The notes below the pieces were generated by a model, which did no database searches, was not told the origin of the DNA, and was given only the letters and a program-made list of their open reading frames with translations. From Bacillus chungangensis (GTDB lineage Bacteria; Bacillota; Bacilli; Bacillales; Bacillaceae_C): a stretch of 64,000 nucleotides of DNA. A program made the position numbers and the translations under genes. Where the stretch lies: the NCBI RefSeq assembly GCF_030812995.1, contig NZ_JAUSTT010000012.1, forward strand, positions 78,512 through 142,511, given 5' to 3'. Of this stretch, positions 44,394 to 54,831 are shown piece after piece (positions within the stretch are counted from its first letter, which is position 1; each line of letters begins with the position of its first letter).

Positions 44394-45176
44394 ATGATGG
44401 AAGAACTGATTGTGATTAAATGTGGAGGGAGCACAGTTGAATCACTTTCTGACGATTTTTTTAAAGGAATCAAAGCTTTACAGCAGCAAGGAAAAAAACC
44501 AGTTATTGTGCATGGCGGCGGCCCGCGTATTAAAAAGATGCTAACTGCGCTGCACATTCAATCAGAGATGGTGAATGGATTAAGAAAAACGACACCAGAA
44601 GTCATGACAGTTGTGGAAATGGTTTTATCAGGTAATGTGAATAAAGAGCTTGTTCGGAAATTACAAAAACATGGTGTCTATGCATTTGGTGTGACAGGCT
44701 GTGATGGTTTGCTCCTCCAAGCAAAAGCAAAGGATTTGCCGGCGCTAGGATTAGTTGGCGAGATTGTAAAAGTAAACGACACCTTTCTTCATAACATGAT
44801 TGATCTTGGTGCAGTACCTGTTATTTCTCCGATTGCTGCTGGAATGGATGGGGAGGATTGCTACAATATTAATGCAGATACTGCTGCGAGCGCTATTGCC
44901 AATGCGCTTGAAGCAAAGCAAATTCTCTTTGTAACGGATGTTCCAGGCATATTAAAAGACAATCAATTATTGTCAGAAGTGACGCCGAAGGAGCTGGTAA
45001 ACTTCATTCATGATGGCACGATTACGGGTGGGATGATTCCTAAAGTGCATGCGGCAATGGAAAGTCTTCAGGGAGAGGCAGAGGAGATTATGATTGTGAG
45101 CGGTCATGCAAATATTGTTGGTGATGGCCACATTATTGGAACAAAAATAAGAAATACAGTGGGGGTTATTCAATAA
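44394..45176 (+). CDS. argB: Acetylglutamate kinase
   Basis: A 260-residue amino-acid kinase fold enzyme phosphorylating N-acetylglutamate. It has IKCGGSTVE at the N-terminus, [12 protein letters not shown] near residue 40, NINADTAAS and the closing [23 protein letters not shown] precedes two tandem ATG codons. It lies between argJ and argD, one base before argD. Confidence 0.95.
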   Translation: MMEELIVIKCGGSTVESLSDDFFKGIKALQQQGKKPVIVHGGGPRIKKMLTALHIQSEMVNGLRKTTPEVMTVVEMVLSGNVNKELVRKLQKHGVYAFGVTGCDGLLLQAKAKDLPALGLVGEIVKVNDTFLHNMIDLGAVPVISPIAAGMDGEDCYNINADTAASAIANALEAKQILFVTDVPGILKDNQLLSEVTPKELVNFIHDGTITGGMIPKVHAAMESLQGEAEEIMIVSGHANIVGDGHIIGTKIRNTVGVIQ

Positions 45177-45177
45177 T

Positions 45178-46344
45178 ATGAGTCATTTATTTCCAACTTA
45201 TACCCGTTGGGATGTTGAAATAGAGCATGCCAATGGTACAAACGTAATTGATAAAAATGGCAAAACTTATTTAGATTTCGTTGCTGGGATAGCTGTCTGT
45301 AACTTAGGGCATTGTCATGAGGCGGTTTTAGCAGCAGTGCTGAAACAATTTGAGAAAGTGTGGCATGTATCCAACTTATTTGAAAACTCCCTGCAAGAAG
45401 AGGTGGCAGCGAAGCTTGTAAACCATTCGTGCGGCGAAGCTGTTTTCTTTTGCAATAGTGGAGCCGAAGCAAATGAAGCAGCGATAAAATTAGCAAGAAA
45501 ATATACAAATAAATCGAAAATCATTACTTTTCAGCAATCATTTCATGGGCGAACATTAGGAACAATGGCGGCAACTGGACAGGAAAAAGTGAAGCAAGGA
45601 TTTGGACCAATGCTCGAAACATTTGTACACATCCCGTACAATGATGTGGAAACATTAAAGCAGACAATCGATCATGAAACTGCGGCAGTCATGTTGGAAG
45701 TGATCCAAGGAGAAGGCGGTGTCCATCTTGGAAATCGCGCTTTCATCCAAGCAGCAGCGGCACTTTGCAAACAATACGAAGCGTTGCTTATTATCGACGA
45801 GGTGCAAACAGGAATTGGGCGAACAGGAAAGCCGTTTGCTTATCAACATTTCGACATTTCTCCCGATATCATTACAGTTGCAAAAGGACTTGGAAATGGT
45901 TTTCCAGTAGGTGCGATGATTGGGAAAAAAGTGCTGGCAACCGCATTTCAAGCAGGAAGCCATGGTTCAACATTTGGAGGCAATCCGCTGGCAATGGCTG
46001 CAGCAAATGCAACATTGGAGATTATCTTTGATAAGGCTTTTCTTGCAGAAGTAGAAGAAAAAGGGGCATATTTTTCTGCTCAATTACAAGATATATGCGC
46101 TGAAATAAATGGATTTCAAGCTATTCGCGGCAAGGGATTGCTTATTGGAGCGGCATTCGACTTTGAAACAACATCTATCATTCAAACATTAAGAGAAAAT
46201 GGCTTGCTTATCTTAAATGCAGGGCCTCATGTTATTCGGTTTTTGCCCCCGCTGACTGTATCGAAAGCAGAAATAGATGCAGCAGTTCAAATTGTGAAAA
46301 AAGTATTAGAAAAAACAGGATCTTGTATGAAGATGCATATTTAA
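45178..46344 (+). CDS. argD: Acetylornithine aminotransferase
   Basis: A 388-residue class III PLP-dependent aminotransferase making acetylornithine. Motifs: [19 protein letters not shown] near residue 98, the [13 protein letters not shown] segment, [17 protein letters not shown] and the PLP lysine in [15 protein letters not shown] near 238. It starts one base after argB, using GGGGGTT near the argB end as a ribosome binding site. Confidence 0.95.
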   Translation: MSHLFPTYTRWDVEIEHANGTNVIDKNGKTYLDFVAGIAVCNLGHCHEAVLAAVLKQFEKVWHVSNLFENSLQEEVAAKLVNHSCGEAVFFCNSGAEANEAAIKLARKYTNKSKIITFQQSFHGRTLGTMAATGQEKVKQGFGPMLETFVHIPYNDVETLKQTIDHETAAVMLEVIQGEGGVHLGNRAFIQAAAALCKQYEALLIIDEVQTGIGRTGKPFAYQHFDISPDIITVAKGLGNGFPVGAMIGKKVLATAFQAGSHGSTFGGNPLAMAAANATLEIIFDKAFLAEVEEKGAYFSAQLQDICAEINGFQAIRGKGLLIGAAFDFETTSIIQTLRENGLLILNAGPHVIRFLPPLTVSKAEIDAAVQIVKKVLEKTGSCMKMHI

Positions 46345-46392
46345 GAATAGTAATTGTTTTGATGAAGCTTAAAATAATGATATTTATCGTAT

Positions 46393-46420
46393 TTTACATT
46401 CATTTTTTTTATGTTATAAT
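46393..46420 (+). promoter_or_regulatory. Internal promoter before carA
   Basis: TTTACA (46393-46398) and TATAAT (46415-46420) are 16 bases apart in the 130-base gap between argD and carA. Confidence 0.6.
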
Positions 46421-46435
46421 GCATAAAAATACTTA
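46418..46435. promoter_or_regulatory. Possible ARG box before carA
   Basis: AATGCATAAAAATACTTA matches 12 of 18 positions of the B. subtilis ARG box CATGAATAAAAATTCAAG and overlaps the -10 element, as expected for AhrC repression. Confidence 0.4.
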
Positions 46436-46474
46436 GTTGTAAATAAATATACCCTATGTAGGGAGATGACAAAC

Positions 46475-47536
46475 ATGCAGGGGCATCTGAAATTAGCTAA
46501 TGGAGAAGTATTTAGCGGCAAATGGTGTGGCAAGCCAAAAAATATCATTGGAGAACTCGTATTTTTTACTGAGATGACAAGATTTCAAGAAGTATTAACG
46601 GATCCATTATTAAGTGGAAAAATCGTTGTTTTGACTCATCCAGAGATCGGAATTTGTGGAATAGATGAAGAAAGCTTTGAAAAGAGTACGATTTATGCAG
46701 CTGGTGTTATTGTTCAGCGTATTTCAACACAATCATTTCATCATGAAATAAAAAGGACGTTCACAGATTTTTTGGCAAAGCATCATGTGCCACTTCTTAC
46801 TAATGTTGATACTCGTGCAATCGTAAAAAAAATTCGCAAGTTAGGAGAAATGGCGGCTATTCTTTCAATGGAACATGAAACTGTACAATTGGAAAATAAC
46901 CAAAATCAAGCTGTTGAAAAACTTCTCACTCAGAAACCAGTTTCTTTTTATAACGGAAAAAAACAATTTGTACTCATTAACTTTGGTTATCATGACGCTT
47001 TGCTTGCAGCTTTTAAACAATACGATTGTCAAGTGGCAGTTGTTCCGCATTTTACATCATTTGCTGAAATTCAAAGCTACCTTCCAGACGGCATTATTTT
47101 ATCAGGAGGGCCTGGTCATCCAGAGGCATATGCGAAATTTTATCCACAATTGAAAAAGTTGGCGACAACGTATCCTACGATTGGATTCGGCCTAGGGCAT
47201 CAAATAATAGCGCTCTTTTTCGGAGCAAAGCTTGAAAAACTTGCTTGTGGGCATCGTAGTTTTCAGCAACCAGTACTGGATACAACGACAAACAAAGTGT
47301 ACTTTACAAGGCAAAATCATCAATTTTTTATCTCGGAAAAAAGTATCGAAAATAGTGATTTTCATGTTACTGTTCGCCATGTACAAGATGGGACAATTGA
47401 AGGTTTGCATCATAAGCATTATCCCATTAGCACGTATCAATTTCATCTTGATTGCTATAAAGCAACAAATGAATGGATGCTGCAGCCTTTTTTACAACAA
47501 GTGAAAGCAAATAAAGGGGAAGTTGTATATGCCTAA
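46475..47536 (+). CDS. carA: Carbamoyl phosphate synthase small subunit, glutaminase site degenerate
   Basis: A 353-residue CarA of the arginine-specific type, starting at ATG 46475 nine bases after GGGAG. The N-terminal domain and the GATase-like domain are both full length. In active enzymes the nucleophile sits in GICLGHQ; here the segment reads GFGLGHQ with glycine at residue 239 (codon GGC, 47189-47191). The usual HPE that completes the triad reads HLD (histidine 324, aspartate 326). Both changes suggest that this subunit cannot hydrolyse glutamine. CarA without its glutaminase would still support ammonia-dependent synthesis by CarB. The gene overlaps carB by eight bases. Confidence 0.9.
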   Translation: MQGHLKLANGEVFSGKWCGKPKNIIGELVFFTEMTRFQEVLTDPLLSGKIVVLTHPEIGICGIDEESFEKSTIYAAGVIVQRISTQSFHHEIKRTFTDFLAKHHVPLLTNVDTRAIVKKIRKLGEMAAILSMEHETVQLENNQNQAVEKLLTQKPVSFYNGKKQFVLINFGYHDALLAAFKQYDCQVAVVPHFTSFAEIQSYLPDGIILSGGPGHPEAYAKFYPQLKKLATTYPTIGFGLGHQIIALFFGAKLEKLACGHRSFQQPVLDTTTNKVYFTRQNHQFFISEKSIENSDFHVTVRHVQDGTIEGLHHKHYPISTYQFHLDCYKATNEWMLQPFLQQVKANKGEVVYA

Positions 47537-50500
47537 GCAAGCAACATATAAAAAAGTATTAGTGATTGGTTCAGGGCCAATTGTCATTGGCCAAGCGGCA
47601 GAGTTTGATTATGCAGGAACTCAAGGCTGCATGGCTTTGAAGGAAGAAGGCTGTCATGTCGTGCTTGTTAACAATAATCCTGCAACAATGATGACTGACG
47701 AAGTATTTGCGGATACTGTTTATTTTGAACCTTTAACGATTGCAAGCTTGACGGAAATTATAAAGAAAGAGCGTCCTGATGGCATTTTAGGAACGTTAGG
47801 AGGGCAAACTGGTTTAAATTTAACTGTAGAGCTATATAAAAAAGGCATTTTGAAGAAATTTGGTGTAGAAATGCTTGGAACGAGTGCAGAGTCGATCATA
47901 AAAGGGGAAGATCGGGAAGCCTTTCGCAACTTAATGTTCGAATTAGGGGAACCCGTTCCGGAAAGTGCCATTATTACAACGATCGAAGAAGCCATTCATT
48001 TTGCAAATAACGTTGGCTATCCAATTATTATTCGGCCTGCTTATACATTAGGGGGAGCAGGAGGCGGTATCGTTTACAAGAAAACCGATCTTCTTCATGT
48101 TGTGAGAAAAGGTTTAGAGGCTAGCCCGATTACTCAGTGCTTAATTGAAAAAAGTATTGCAGGCTATAGAGAAATTGAATTCGAAATGATGCGTGATGCC
48201 AATGATACATGCATCGCCATTTGCAGTATGGAAAATGTTGACCCAGTAGGAGTTCATACCGGTGATTCAGTTGTTGTTGCTCCCCAACAGACGCTGACTG
48301 CAGAAGAATATCACTTGCTTTACACAGCAGCAGTAAAAATTATTCGTGCGTTGGACATTGTCGGCGGCTGTAATATTCAAATTGCGATCGATAACAAAAG
48401 CAATCAGTATTATTTAATTGAAGTAAATCCACGTGTCAGCAGATCATCAGCTCTCGCTTCAAAGGCGACTGGCTATCCGATTGCAAAAATTGCGACGAAA
48501 CTAAGTCTTGGCTTTTACTTGCATGAGTTAAAAAATCCAGTGACAGGAAATACGTATGCAAGCTTTGAACCGGCTCTCGATTATGTTGTTGTAAAATTTC
48601 CACGCTGGCCATTTGATAAATTTCCAAGCGCAAATCGGAAACTTGGAACACAAATGAAAGCAACTGGTGAAGTGATGGCTCTAGAGCGTAACTTACCTGC
48701 AGCTTTTCAAAAGGCAATCCGCTCTTTAGAATTGCCGACATTAGGACTTGAATGGCCGGCACTTCAATCGATGACCGACGCAGCGCTTTGGGAATCAATA
48801 ATGCTGCCTGATGATCGGAGATTTTTTGCGATTTTCACATTAATGCGGCGTGGTGTTAGCATCATAGATATTCAAGAAAGAACAGGTATTCATTTATATT
48901 TTTTAACCTGTTTTTACAATCTTATTCAGCTTGAAAATAAGGCGAAATCAATCACAATGAAGACGGTTCAGACAGATTTTTTACAAGAACTAAAGGAGCT
49001 AGGTTTTTCAGACGAATGGATTGCGGAAACATGGCAAACTGACTTGCAGACCATCCGACAATACTTACAAGATAAAGGAATTGCACCTGCATTTCATATG
49101 GTAGATACATGTGCAGGGGAATTTCCAGCAGAAACGCCATACTATTACACGTCCTGGAGTGGAGAAGGCGATGTCGAGCCGGATCACAAGCAAAAGAAAA
49201 TAGCAATTATCGGTTCTGGTCCGATTCGAATAGGGCAAGGAATTGAATTCGACTACTGTTCCGTACACGGGGTTCTAGCCTTGAAAAAAGCTGGCTATGA
49301 AACGATTCTAATCAACAATAATCCAGAAACAGTCAGTACGGATTTTCAGATAGCAGATCGTCTATATTTTGAACCATTAAAGCTGGAAGATGTCCTGCAT
49401 GTACTTACATTTGAGCAGCCCGATGGGGTGATTGTACAGTATGGCGGCCAAACAGCAATAAACCTAGCCCAAGGCTTGGTAGATCATGGTGTTCCATTGC
49501 TTGGAACATCGCCGCAGCAGATCGATTTATTTGAGGATCGAGAACGGTTTTATCAGCTCATGCTGGAGTTGAATATTCCTCATATACCAGGTCAGACCGC
49601 TTTGGATCATAATGATTTGCTAACAAAAGCAAAACAGGTCGGTTTTCCGCTCTTATTGCGGCCTTCCTATGTAATTGGCGGTCAAGGCATGTTCATTATT
49701 CAAAATGAAGCGGAACTATTAGCCAAAATCGATCGTATTTCTTATCCAGTCTTACTCGATGCTTATTACCGTGGAACTGAGATTGAAATAGATGCCATCT
49801 CTGACGGGAAAGATGTTGTCATTCCAGCTATATTTGAACATATTGAAAAAGCAGGTGTTCACTCTGGCGACAGTATGGCAATTACGCCGCCGTTGACAGT
49901 TTCCAGTTCGGTTAAAGAATTAGTAAAGCAATATACAGAAAAAATCGCTCAACATGTTGCTTTTAAAGGAATTTTTAATATTCAATTTGTTCTTTATCAA
50001 GATAGGTTATATGTGCTAGAGATCAATCCACGCGCTTCACGGACAGTTCCAATTATAAGTAAAGTAACCGGCGTTCCTTTGATTGCATTAAGCACGAACG
50101 TTTTACTTGGAGAACCGCTAAAAAAAGAAAAGTTTCTCAAACCAAACTTTTATACTTTAAAAAGTCCTATTTTCTCTACTGTCAAGCTTGCAGGAGTCGA
50201 CCCAATGCTTTCTCCTGAAATGAGTTCTACTGGAGAAATCATTGCAATTGGGAAAACGGCAGAAGAGACGTTCCAAAAAGTGCTGAATTGGAATGATGCC
50301 GTAAAAGCTGCATTACAAAAGAATGAAGTATATGTAGAAGCAGTAGAACAGATTAAAGAAATAAAAAAATTGCTGCAAGACGGAAACATCAACATTGCTT
50401 CTGACAGTTATTTTTCTGATTGGATCAAAAAACCAAATGCACTTGCATTTGTAAGTTTAGAGCGAACCGCTGCGGCGAAGGAAAAACGCCTTCAAGCACT

Positions 50501-50636
50501 AGAGCGGCAGATCATTGTGATAACAGAAATAGAAACTTTGAAAGCATTCTTATTGGGGATGAATGGAAAAACTACGGAACCAACTGCAATGACGGAATGG
50601 TTCAATAAACAACATAAATTGGAGATGAGTTTATGA
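47529..50636 (+). CDS. carB: Carbamoyl phosphate synthase large subunit
   Basis: A 1035-residue CarB with the usual duplicated ATP-grasp halves: [19 protein letters not shown] and [13 protein letters not shown] in the first, [19 protein letters not shown] and [11 protein letters not shown] in the second. [18 protein letters not shown] and [18 protein letters not shown] mark the two catalytic centres. The C-terminal regulatory domain is short, as in arginine-specific enzymes. The ATG at 47529 follows AAAGGGGAAG; the frame also contains a TTG at 47523. Its end overlaps argF. Confidence 0.95.
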   Translation: MPKQATYKKVLVIGSGPIVIGQAAEFDYAGTQGCMALKEEGCHVVLVNNNPATMMTDEVFADTVYFEPLTIASLTEIIKKERPDGILGTLGGQTGLNLTVELYKKGILKKFGVEMLGTSAESIIKGEDREAFRNLMFELGEPVPESAIITTIEEAIHFANNVGYPIIIRPAYTLGGAGGGIVYKKTDLLHVVRKGLEASPITQCLIEKSIAGYREIEFEMMRDANDTCIAICSMENVDPVGVHTGDSVVVAPQQTLTAEEYHLLYTAAVKIIRALDIVGGCNIQIAIDNKSNQYYLIEVNPRVSRSSALASKATGYPIAKIATKLSLGFYLHELKNPVTGNTYASFEPALDYVVVKFPRWPFDKFPSANRKLGTQMKATGEVMALERNLPAAFQKAIRSLELPTLGLEWPALQSMTDAALWESIMLPDDRRFFAIFTLMRRGVSIIDIQERTGIHLYFLTCFYNLIQLENKAKSITMKTVQTDFLQELKELGFSDEWIAETWQTDLQTIRQYLQDKGIAPAFHMVDTCAGEFPAETPYYYTSWSGEGDVEPDHKQKKIAIIGSGPIRIGQGIEFDYCSVHGVLALKKAGYETILINNNPETVSTDFQIADRLYFEPLKLEDVLHVLTFEQPDGVIVQYGGQTAINLAQGLVDHGVPLLGTSPQQIDLFEDRERFYQLMLELNIPHIPGQTALDHNDLLTKAKQVGFPLLLRPSYVIGGQGMFIIQNEAELLAKIDRISYPVLLDAYYRGTEIEIDAISDGKDVVIPAIFEHIEKAGVHSGDSMAITPPLTVSSSVKELVKQYTEKIAQHVAFKGIFNIQFVLYQDRLYVLEINPRASRTVPIISKVTGVPLIALSTNVLLGEPLKKEKFLKPNFYTLKSPIFSTVKLAGVDPMLSPEMSSTGEIIAIGKTAEETFQKVLNWNDAVKAALQKNEVYVEAVEQIKEIKKLLQDGNINIASDSYFSDWIKKPNALAFVSLERTAAAKEKRLQALERQIIVITEIETLKAFLLGMNGKTTEPTAMTEWFNKQHKLEMSL

Positions 50637-51583
50637 TGGCAACTTCCTCTGTTGTACATTTAAAAGGAAAGCATCTGTTAACATTGGCTGATTTTACTGG
50701 AGAAGAGATTGAATATCTTCTCAAAGAAGCTGTAAAATTGAAAGCAAAGCAAAAAAACAAAGAACCGCATCCATATCTAAAAGGAAAAACACTAGCGATG
50801 ATTTTTGAAAAGGCATCGACAAGAACTCGCGTTTCTTTCGAGGTTGGTATGCATCAGCTCGGCGGCCATGCACTCTTTTTAAGTAAAAATGATATCCAAA
50901 TGGGAAGAGGGGAAACGATTCAAGATACAGCAAAAATATTATCAGGATATGTTGATGGTATCATGATCCGTACATTTGCCCATGACATTGTTGAACAATT
51001 AGCAGCCCACTCTTCTATTCCAATTATTAATGGATTAACTGATGATTTTCATCCATGTCAAGTGCTCGCTGATTTATTAACGATTTATGAAGAAAAAGGC
51101 TACCTTGCAGGGAATAAACTTGCTTATATTGGAGATGGCAACAACATGGCCCATTCCTTAATGATTGGCTGTGCAAAAGTTGGGATAGACTGTTCGATAG
51201 CTGCTCCTATTGGCTATGAACCGCAGGCCTCTATCGTTGAGAAGGCGAAGCAAATTGCTGCAGACACTGGGGCGGTCATACATGTAACGAATGATCCAAA
51301 AGCAGCTGTCCATCATGCTGATTTTGTTTATACGGATGTATGGGCAAGTATGGGCTGGGAAGCTGAGCAGCAAACGCGTGAAAAAGCTTTCGCCGCCTAT
51401 CAAGTGAATCAAGCATTAATGTCATATGCAAAGCCAAACGCAGGCTTTCTACACTGTTTACCCGCCCACCGTGGAGAGGAAGTAACTGCAGATATAATTG
51501 ATGGGCCTCAATCATTGGTTTTTCAGGAAGCCGAAAATCGTCTTCATGTTCAAAAGGCGCTGTTAGCAGCATTATTAGCTTAA
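50633..51583 (+). CDS. argF: Ornithine carbamoyltransferase
   Basis: A 316-residue transcarbamylase joining carbamoyl phosphate and ornithine to citrulline. The carbamoyl phosphate loop [15 protein letters not shown] is near residue 60, and [12 protein letters not shown] near 277 carries the catalytic cysteine. The ATG at 50633 overlaps the carB stop. Last gene of the operon, followed by a hairpin and repeat copy F. Confidence 0.96.
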   Translation: MMATSSVVHLKGKHLLTLADFTGEEIEYLLKEAVKLKAKQKNKEPHPYLKGKTLAMIFEKASTRTRVSFEVGMHQLGGHALFLSKNDIQMGRGETIQDTAKILSGYVDGIMIRTFAHDIVEQLAAHSSIPIINGLTDDFHPCQVLADLLTIYEEKGYLAGNKLAYIGDGNNMAHSLMIGCAKVGIDCSIAAPIGYEPQASIVEKAKQIAADTGAVIHVTNDPKAAVHHADFVYTDVWASMGWEAEQQTREKAFAAYQVNQALMSYAKPNAGFLHCLPAHRGEEVTADIIDGPQSLVFQEAENRLHVQKALLAALLA

Positions 51584-51595
51584 TAGATTAATAAG

Positions 51596-51636
51596 GAAGT
51601 TTCCCGCAAGGTGAATGTTGGGAAGCTTTTTTTATC
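51596..51636 (+). terminator. Terminator of the arginine operon
   Basis: AAGTTTCCC (51597-51605) pairs with GGGAAGCTT (51620-51628) with one mismatch, followed by a run of T that merges into repeat copy F. Confidence 0.75.
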
Positions 51637-51854
51637 CCACATCTAACTGGCAGTAAGACCCCCACCTCGGGGAGTAAGAGGAATCGAAGAAGTCTAGGTG
51701 CGGGATAACTGAAAGTCAAATGTCCGATTGGTTCGGGCCGACAGGATGTCGGTCACAAAGGCGTTGCAACAGGACGTTGCGATCTTAGCCTTTGTTCTAC
51801 TTCTTATCAGTGGGGGATAAGAGAAAACCCCCACTGATGGAAGTTTCACTTTAT
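51633..51854 (+). repeat. Modular intergenic repeat, copy F (222 bp, no modules)
   Basis: Both ends are intact, but both internal modules are absent: the sites read CCGACAGGATGTCGG and GCAACAGGACGTTGC, simple hairpins closed by GGA-containing loops. The 3' hairpin AGTGGGGG/CCCCCACT is perfect. This copy shows what an empty element looks like. Confidence 0.92.
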
Positions 51855-51942
51855 GAAGACCCCGACCTTTAAAATATTTAGTATGAAGAAAATCTATGCT
51901 GCGGTAAAATGTAAACAACAATTTTTAGGAGGAGAGAGGAGA

Positions 51943-52458
51943 ATGAATGAACAAGAAACATTAATGCTATTTGTGAAAATCTCACAACAGAGAATGCATC
52001 GTCATTATCTGCCTAAATTAATACAATCGATTCAAGTAATTCATACAGACGTATTATGGGATGAGCAATCAGAAAATTTAAATTCGATAGGGGGAATTAT
52101 TCTTCATATTTGCGAACATATTAAAAGAAGTTCTACAAGATTTTCAAATCTTCTTCATACAGAATACGGAGAGGGAATCGAAGCGTATTTCCCTAATGAA
52201 AATTTATCACCAAACGAATTATGCCTAGTTGTAAATGAAACATTTACCGAGTTTTATTCAGTTATGGACAACCTGCTCGCACGTATGCCAGAACAAATTG
52301 ACATGCATCGTTTATTTCATTTAGTGGAACATACTAGTTATCATTTGGGTCAAGTAATTGATCGCTCTAAAAGAATAACGAAAATATCTTTCAAATTTTG
52401 TCAGAATGGAATAAATGAACACAATTTGAAATTAATGATTAAAGATGGTGATAGCTAA
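51943..52458 (+). CDS. DinB-like four-helix protein
   Basis: A 171-residue protein. The start at ATG 51943 follows AGGAGGAGAGAGGAG; the frame continues 30 codons upstream into repeat copy F, which is fortuitous. The helix-rich pattern and the histidines in GGIILHICEHIKRS and LVEHTSYHLGQVIDRSKR match the DinB/YfiT metal-binding fold. Members include thiol transferases and stress proteins; the role here is unknown. Confidence 0.75.
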   Translation: MNEQETLMLFVKISQQRMHRHYLPKLIQSIQVIHTDVLWDEQSENLNSIGGIILHICEHIKRSSTRFSNLLHTEYGEGIEAYFPNENLSPNELCLVVNETFTEFYSVMDNLLARMPEQIDMHRLFHLVEHTSYHLGQVIDRSKRITKISFKFCQNGINEHNLKLMIKDGDS

Positions 52459-52477
52459 GGAGAATGATTTGGGATTG

Positions 52478-52600
52478 TCAACTAAATTGACTGAATAAGA
52501 TAGGATTTGCTGAATAACCGGAAAGTTCTAAGATATCAGCTAAAAGCATTGCTGAATATGATGATTTTCCATTTTGAGTGTTTTGATTAAGCCGTCTCTA
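52478..52600 (-). pseudogene. Possible C-terminal scrap of a transposase-like gene
   Basis: The minus strand reads LNQNTQNGKSSYSAMLLADI then LELSGYSANPILFSQFS and a stop, an open stretch of about 40 codons without a start. It looks like the end of a larger protein but I cannot name the family. Confidence 0.3.
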
Positions 52601-52602
52601 TT

Positions 52603-52892
52603 CTTACAGGTGAAAGTCCTGTCTTAGTAATTAACCAGTTCGACTAAGTAGCTGTGGTATACATGTGCGGAGTAATCCAATCATGGAAGCAATACCGACT
52701 AACGTGTCCTTAGTAGGCTTTCCTCAAAGAAGACGGTCTTAATCCAGCCAATGGGAGCAAGTAAATCTACAGTCCGTAACGAAAGTGAACCTCCGTTAAG
52801 TGTCGTAAAGGTCAACTTGGCGCTTATAGCTGGAAGAGCCAAGATTAGAATCGTTGAGTCTTTAGAACGGGGACAAAACTGTCATCATTACT
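52603..52892 (+). mobile_element. Decayed group II intron fragment
   Basis: TTACAGGTGAAAGTCCTGTC and the following CTGTGGTATACATGTGCGG, GGAAGCAATACCGACTAACG and CCGTAACGAAAGTGAACCTC have the look of domain I and II segments of bacterial group II introns. Neither end nor domain V is seen here. It abuts the IS66 remnant. Confidence 0.45.
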
Positions 52893-53343
52893 GGATTAAC
52901 TGGTACGTGCTCTGTTTAGAGTATACTCGGCTGCTGTCGCTGGCGCATTTTTGCCGTAGAACGGTGATTTTTCAACCCAGTCAAGGAATTTATCAACGAT
53001 TGGCTTCGAATACTTTTTGCGTTTTTTTCTTTGTTTACTCGGAACAAATGCTTAAATTGCCTTTCAAGTCGAAATAAATCACATCGCAATATTTTATACC
53101 GATTTGTCCATTTTTACTGTCCGCTTTTAACCAGTAACGACGGACATGTGCCCAACAATTTGCGAAGGTAACACCTTCTATTTTGTCATAGGCAGAATAA
53201 CCATCACCGACAATCGTTCCGGAATAATCTTTAATAAAGCTTTCAAGAACAGACCGAGCGTGTGATAAGGCACTTTGAAACAGTACAATCGTTGAACCTT
53301 GACTAGGCACACATAAACCCTTATATATCAAGCTGTAGCTCAT
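52893..53343 (-). pseudogene. IS66-family transposase fragment
   Basis: The minus strand encodes SQGSTIVLFQSALSHARSV, then VGDGYSAYDKIEGVTFANCW followed by AHVRRYWLKADS, the DDE-domain middle of IS66 TnpC. After a frameshift near 53040 it continues KKRKKYSKPIVDKFLDWVEK and SPFYGKNAPATAAEYTLNRA. Both transposase ends are missing. Confidence 0.8.
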
Positions 53344-53486
53344 TTTTTATAGTAAGTAGTCTATAGTTATATATAGTGGGTTTTAAGGGGATTATTCAAA
53401 CTAAGATTATTTTGTGAGTAATCTAAGTCTAAATACCACCAGTAAAGGATTTTATAGGTATTACTATGTGTAATCTGTTAATTACT

Positions 53487-53512
53487 CAAAGGAGGAGAAC
53501 TGTCCTCCTTTG
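53487..53512. terminator. Perfect ten-base-pair hairpin
   Basis: CAAAGGAGGA (53487-53496) pairs with TCCTCCTTTG (53503-53512) over a six-base loop, without a T run. Its role is unclear. Confidence 0.4.
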
Positions 53513-53566
53513 GTAAGGTGGAGATTAGATAAATAAAAATGGTTCTATTATGCAGTAAAAATAGCC

Positions 53567-53930
53567 ACGGTCCAAAACCATGGCTATTATATTTCTTTAC
53601 ATACCCGCTAAAGTAACTAGGTGCATAAAATACTATATAGTAATTTGCATTTGGATCTAAATCTCGAACATTAGTATATTGGGTTTTCTCAGGAGCTAAC
53701 GTATTAAAAGTATAGACTCTGGTGTAAAAATTAGCCCCATCTTAAACAGCGCGTAATCTAAGGACTATGAATTATTATTAACAGCGATTTGAACAGATGA
53801 AGACCCTGTAAATGCATTAACTGTTAATAAAGTAGAACTTTTTGTGCGACCTCCAAAGGTTAAATCTCTTTGAGTGATATCGTATCATCCGATCTACTTT
53901 GGTTGTAAATTATTTCTCAAAGAATGGTAC
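53567..53930 (-). pseudogene. Degenerate reading frames of unknown origin
   Basis: The minus strand gives broken pieces such as TPESILLIR in one frame and VYTFNTLAPEKTQYTNVRDL with DPNANYYIVFYAPSYFSGYV in another. No start or continuous frame remains. A hairpin ATAGCCACGGT/ACCATGGCTAT lies at 53566-53592. I cannot assign a family. Confidence 0.3.
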
Positions 53931-53965
53931 AAAAGATTCAGAGATCCTAAAACATTTGCCCTTTA

Positions 53966-54330
53966 TCAGTAATCTATTCTAAAATCTGAATGTATACTCG
54001 ATTCTAAATTTTTGAAATCATTATCGATAAATACTATATAACCTGTTAATTTATACTTGTTTCTATCTTTGAATACAGTATCTTTAATTTCTAGTTCAAT
54101 AATAGTTGTATTATCTTCTTTAGGATTAGAGAAAGTAACTCCATCTGCAACAGGTTTTTTACTATTTTCTGCTTTTAGATTAACAACTTCGAAATCACTC
54201 AAAGAAACTTTTTCGCCATTTTTAAAAGTATATTCATTAACATTGGTCAAGTTATCAGCTAATTGTCTTTCAACAATGGCTGAAATTTCTTGCTCTTATT
54301 TAATGATACATCCAACTAAAAATAAGAGGA
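53966..54330 (-). pseudogene. Small lipoprotein, disrupted
   Basis: The 94-codon frame TNVNEYTFKNGEKVSLSDFE to HSDFRIDY continues upstream without an ATG through EQEISAIVERQLADNL, a stop codon, and LLFLVGCIIK, which is a lipobox. The gene once encoded a lipoprotein of about 120 residues; a TAA now separates the signal from the body. The family is not recognised. Confidence 0.5.
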
Positions 54331-54473
54331 ATATATCATTAAATATGAATTATATCAATTTTCATAATTTTGTAAACTATTTATATTAATTTTAATTGAA
54401 AAACAATAAGAAATAAGTTAAATTTATAGGAGACATTCTAGGAAAACTTAATTCATAGGGGGAGGTTATTTCT

Positions 54474-54569
54474 TGGATTTACTTATTTTTCTTACGGTTG
54501 GTTTTCTAGGACTGTTCATGACTATCATACTAACAATAGTGTGGATACTACGCAATTTGAAAAAGTAAG
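54474..54569 (+). CDS. 31-residue single-helix membrane peptide
   Basis: TTG at 54474 lies seven bases after GGGGGAGG, one of the strongest ribosome binding sites in the window. The peptide is one hydrophobic helix (MDLLIFLTVGFLG, then TIILTIVWIL) with a basic tail RNLKK. A stem-loop follows the stop. The size and layout resemble type I toxin or small regulatory membrane peptides; the sequence does not decide. Too short for most gene finders. Confidence 0.5.
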
Positions 54570-54573
54570 AATC

Positions 54574-54600
54574 ACCCTTCACAAGGGGGTTATTGTTATA
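54574..54600 (+). terminator. Terminator after the 31-residue peptide
   Basis: ACCCTT (54575-54580) pairs with AAGGGG(G)T around a CAC loop, followed by TATTGTTAT. Confidence 0.6.
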
Positions 54601-54831
54601 TAAGAAAAAAATTATCCTTATCAAGAAACTAGCAAAATTTCAAGAAATCAAAAAAGTGTTCTAAATTTGTATAAGCGTGCAAGTTTTCTTCTAATAAAAC
54701 GTGACTTTCCCATTGTTCGCAAAGAAATGCAATGAACGTACAGAAATGCTAATCTCTTTTCAGCTTTTCTCAACCATTTAGATTATAATAGATGCTATTA
54801 ATAAAAAAAAGCACATCAGGGGGTATAAGGT

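Noticed and set aside
51853..51942. N-terminal 30-codon extension of the DinB-like protein
   Set aside because: The extension begins in the last bases of repeat copy F; a near-perfect ribosome binding site precedes the ATG at 51943.
54600..54640. SAM-I riboswitch before metA (CCTTATCAAGAAACTAGC resembles the start of the class)
   Set aside because: The conserved AGGTGGAGGGA part and the later core are missing, and no terminator/antiterminator pair is present before the gene.
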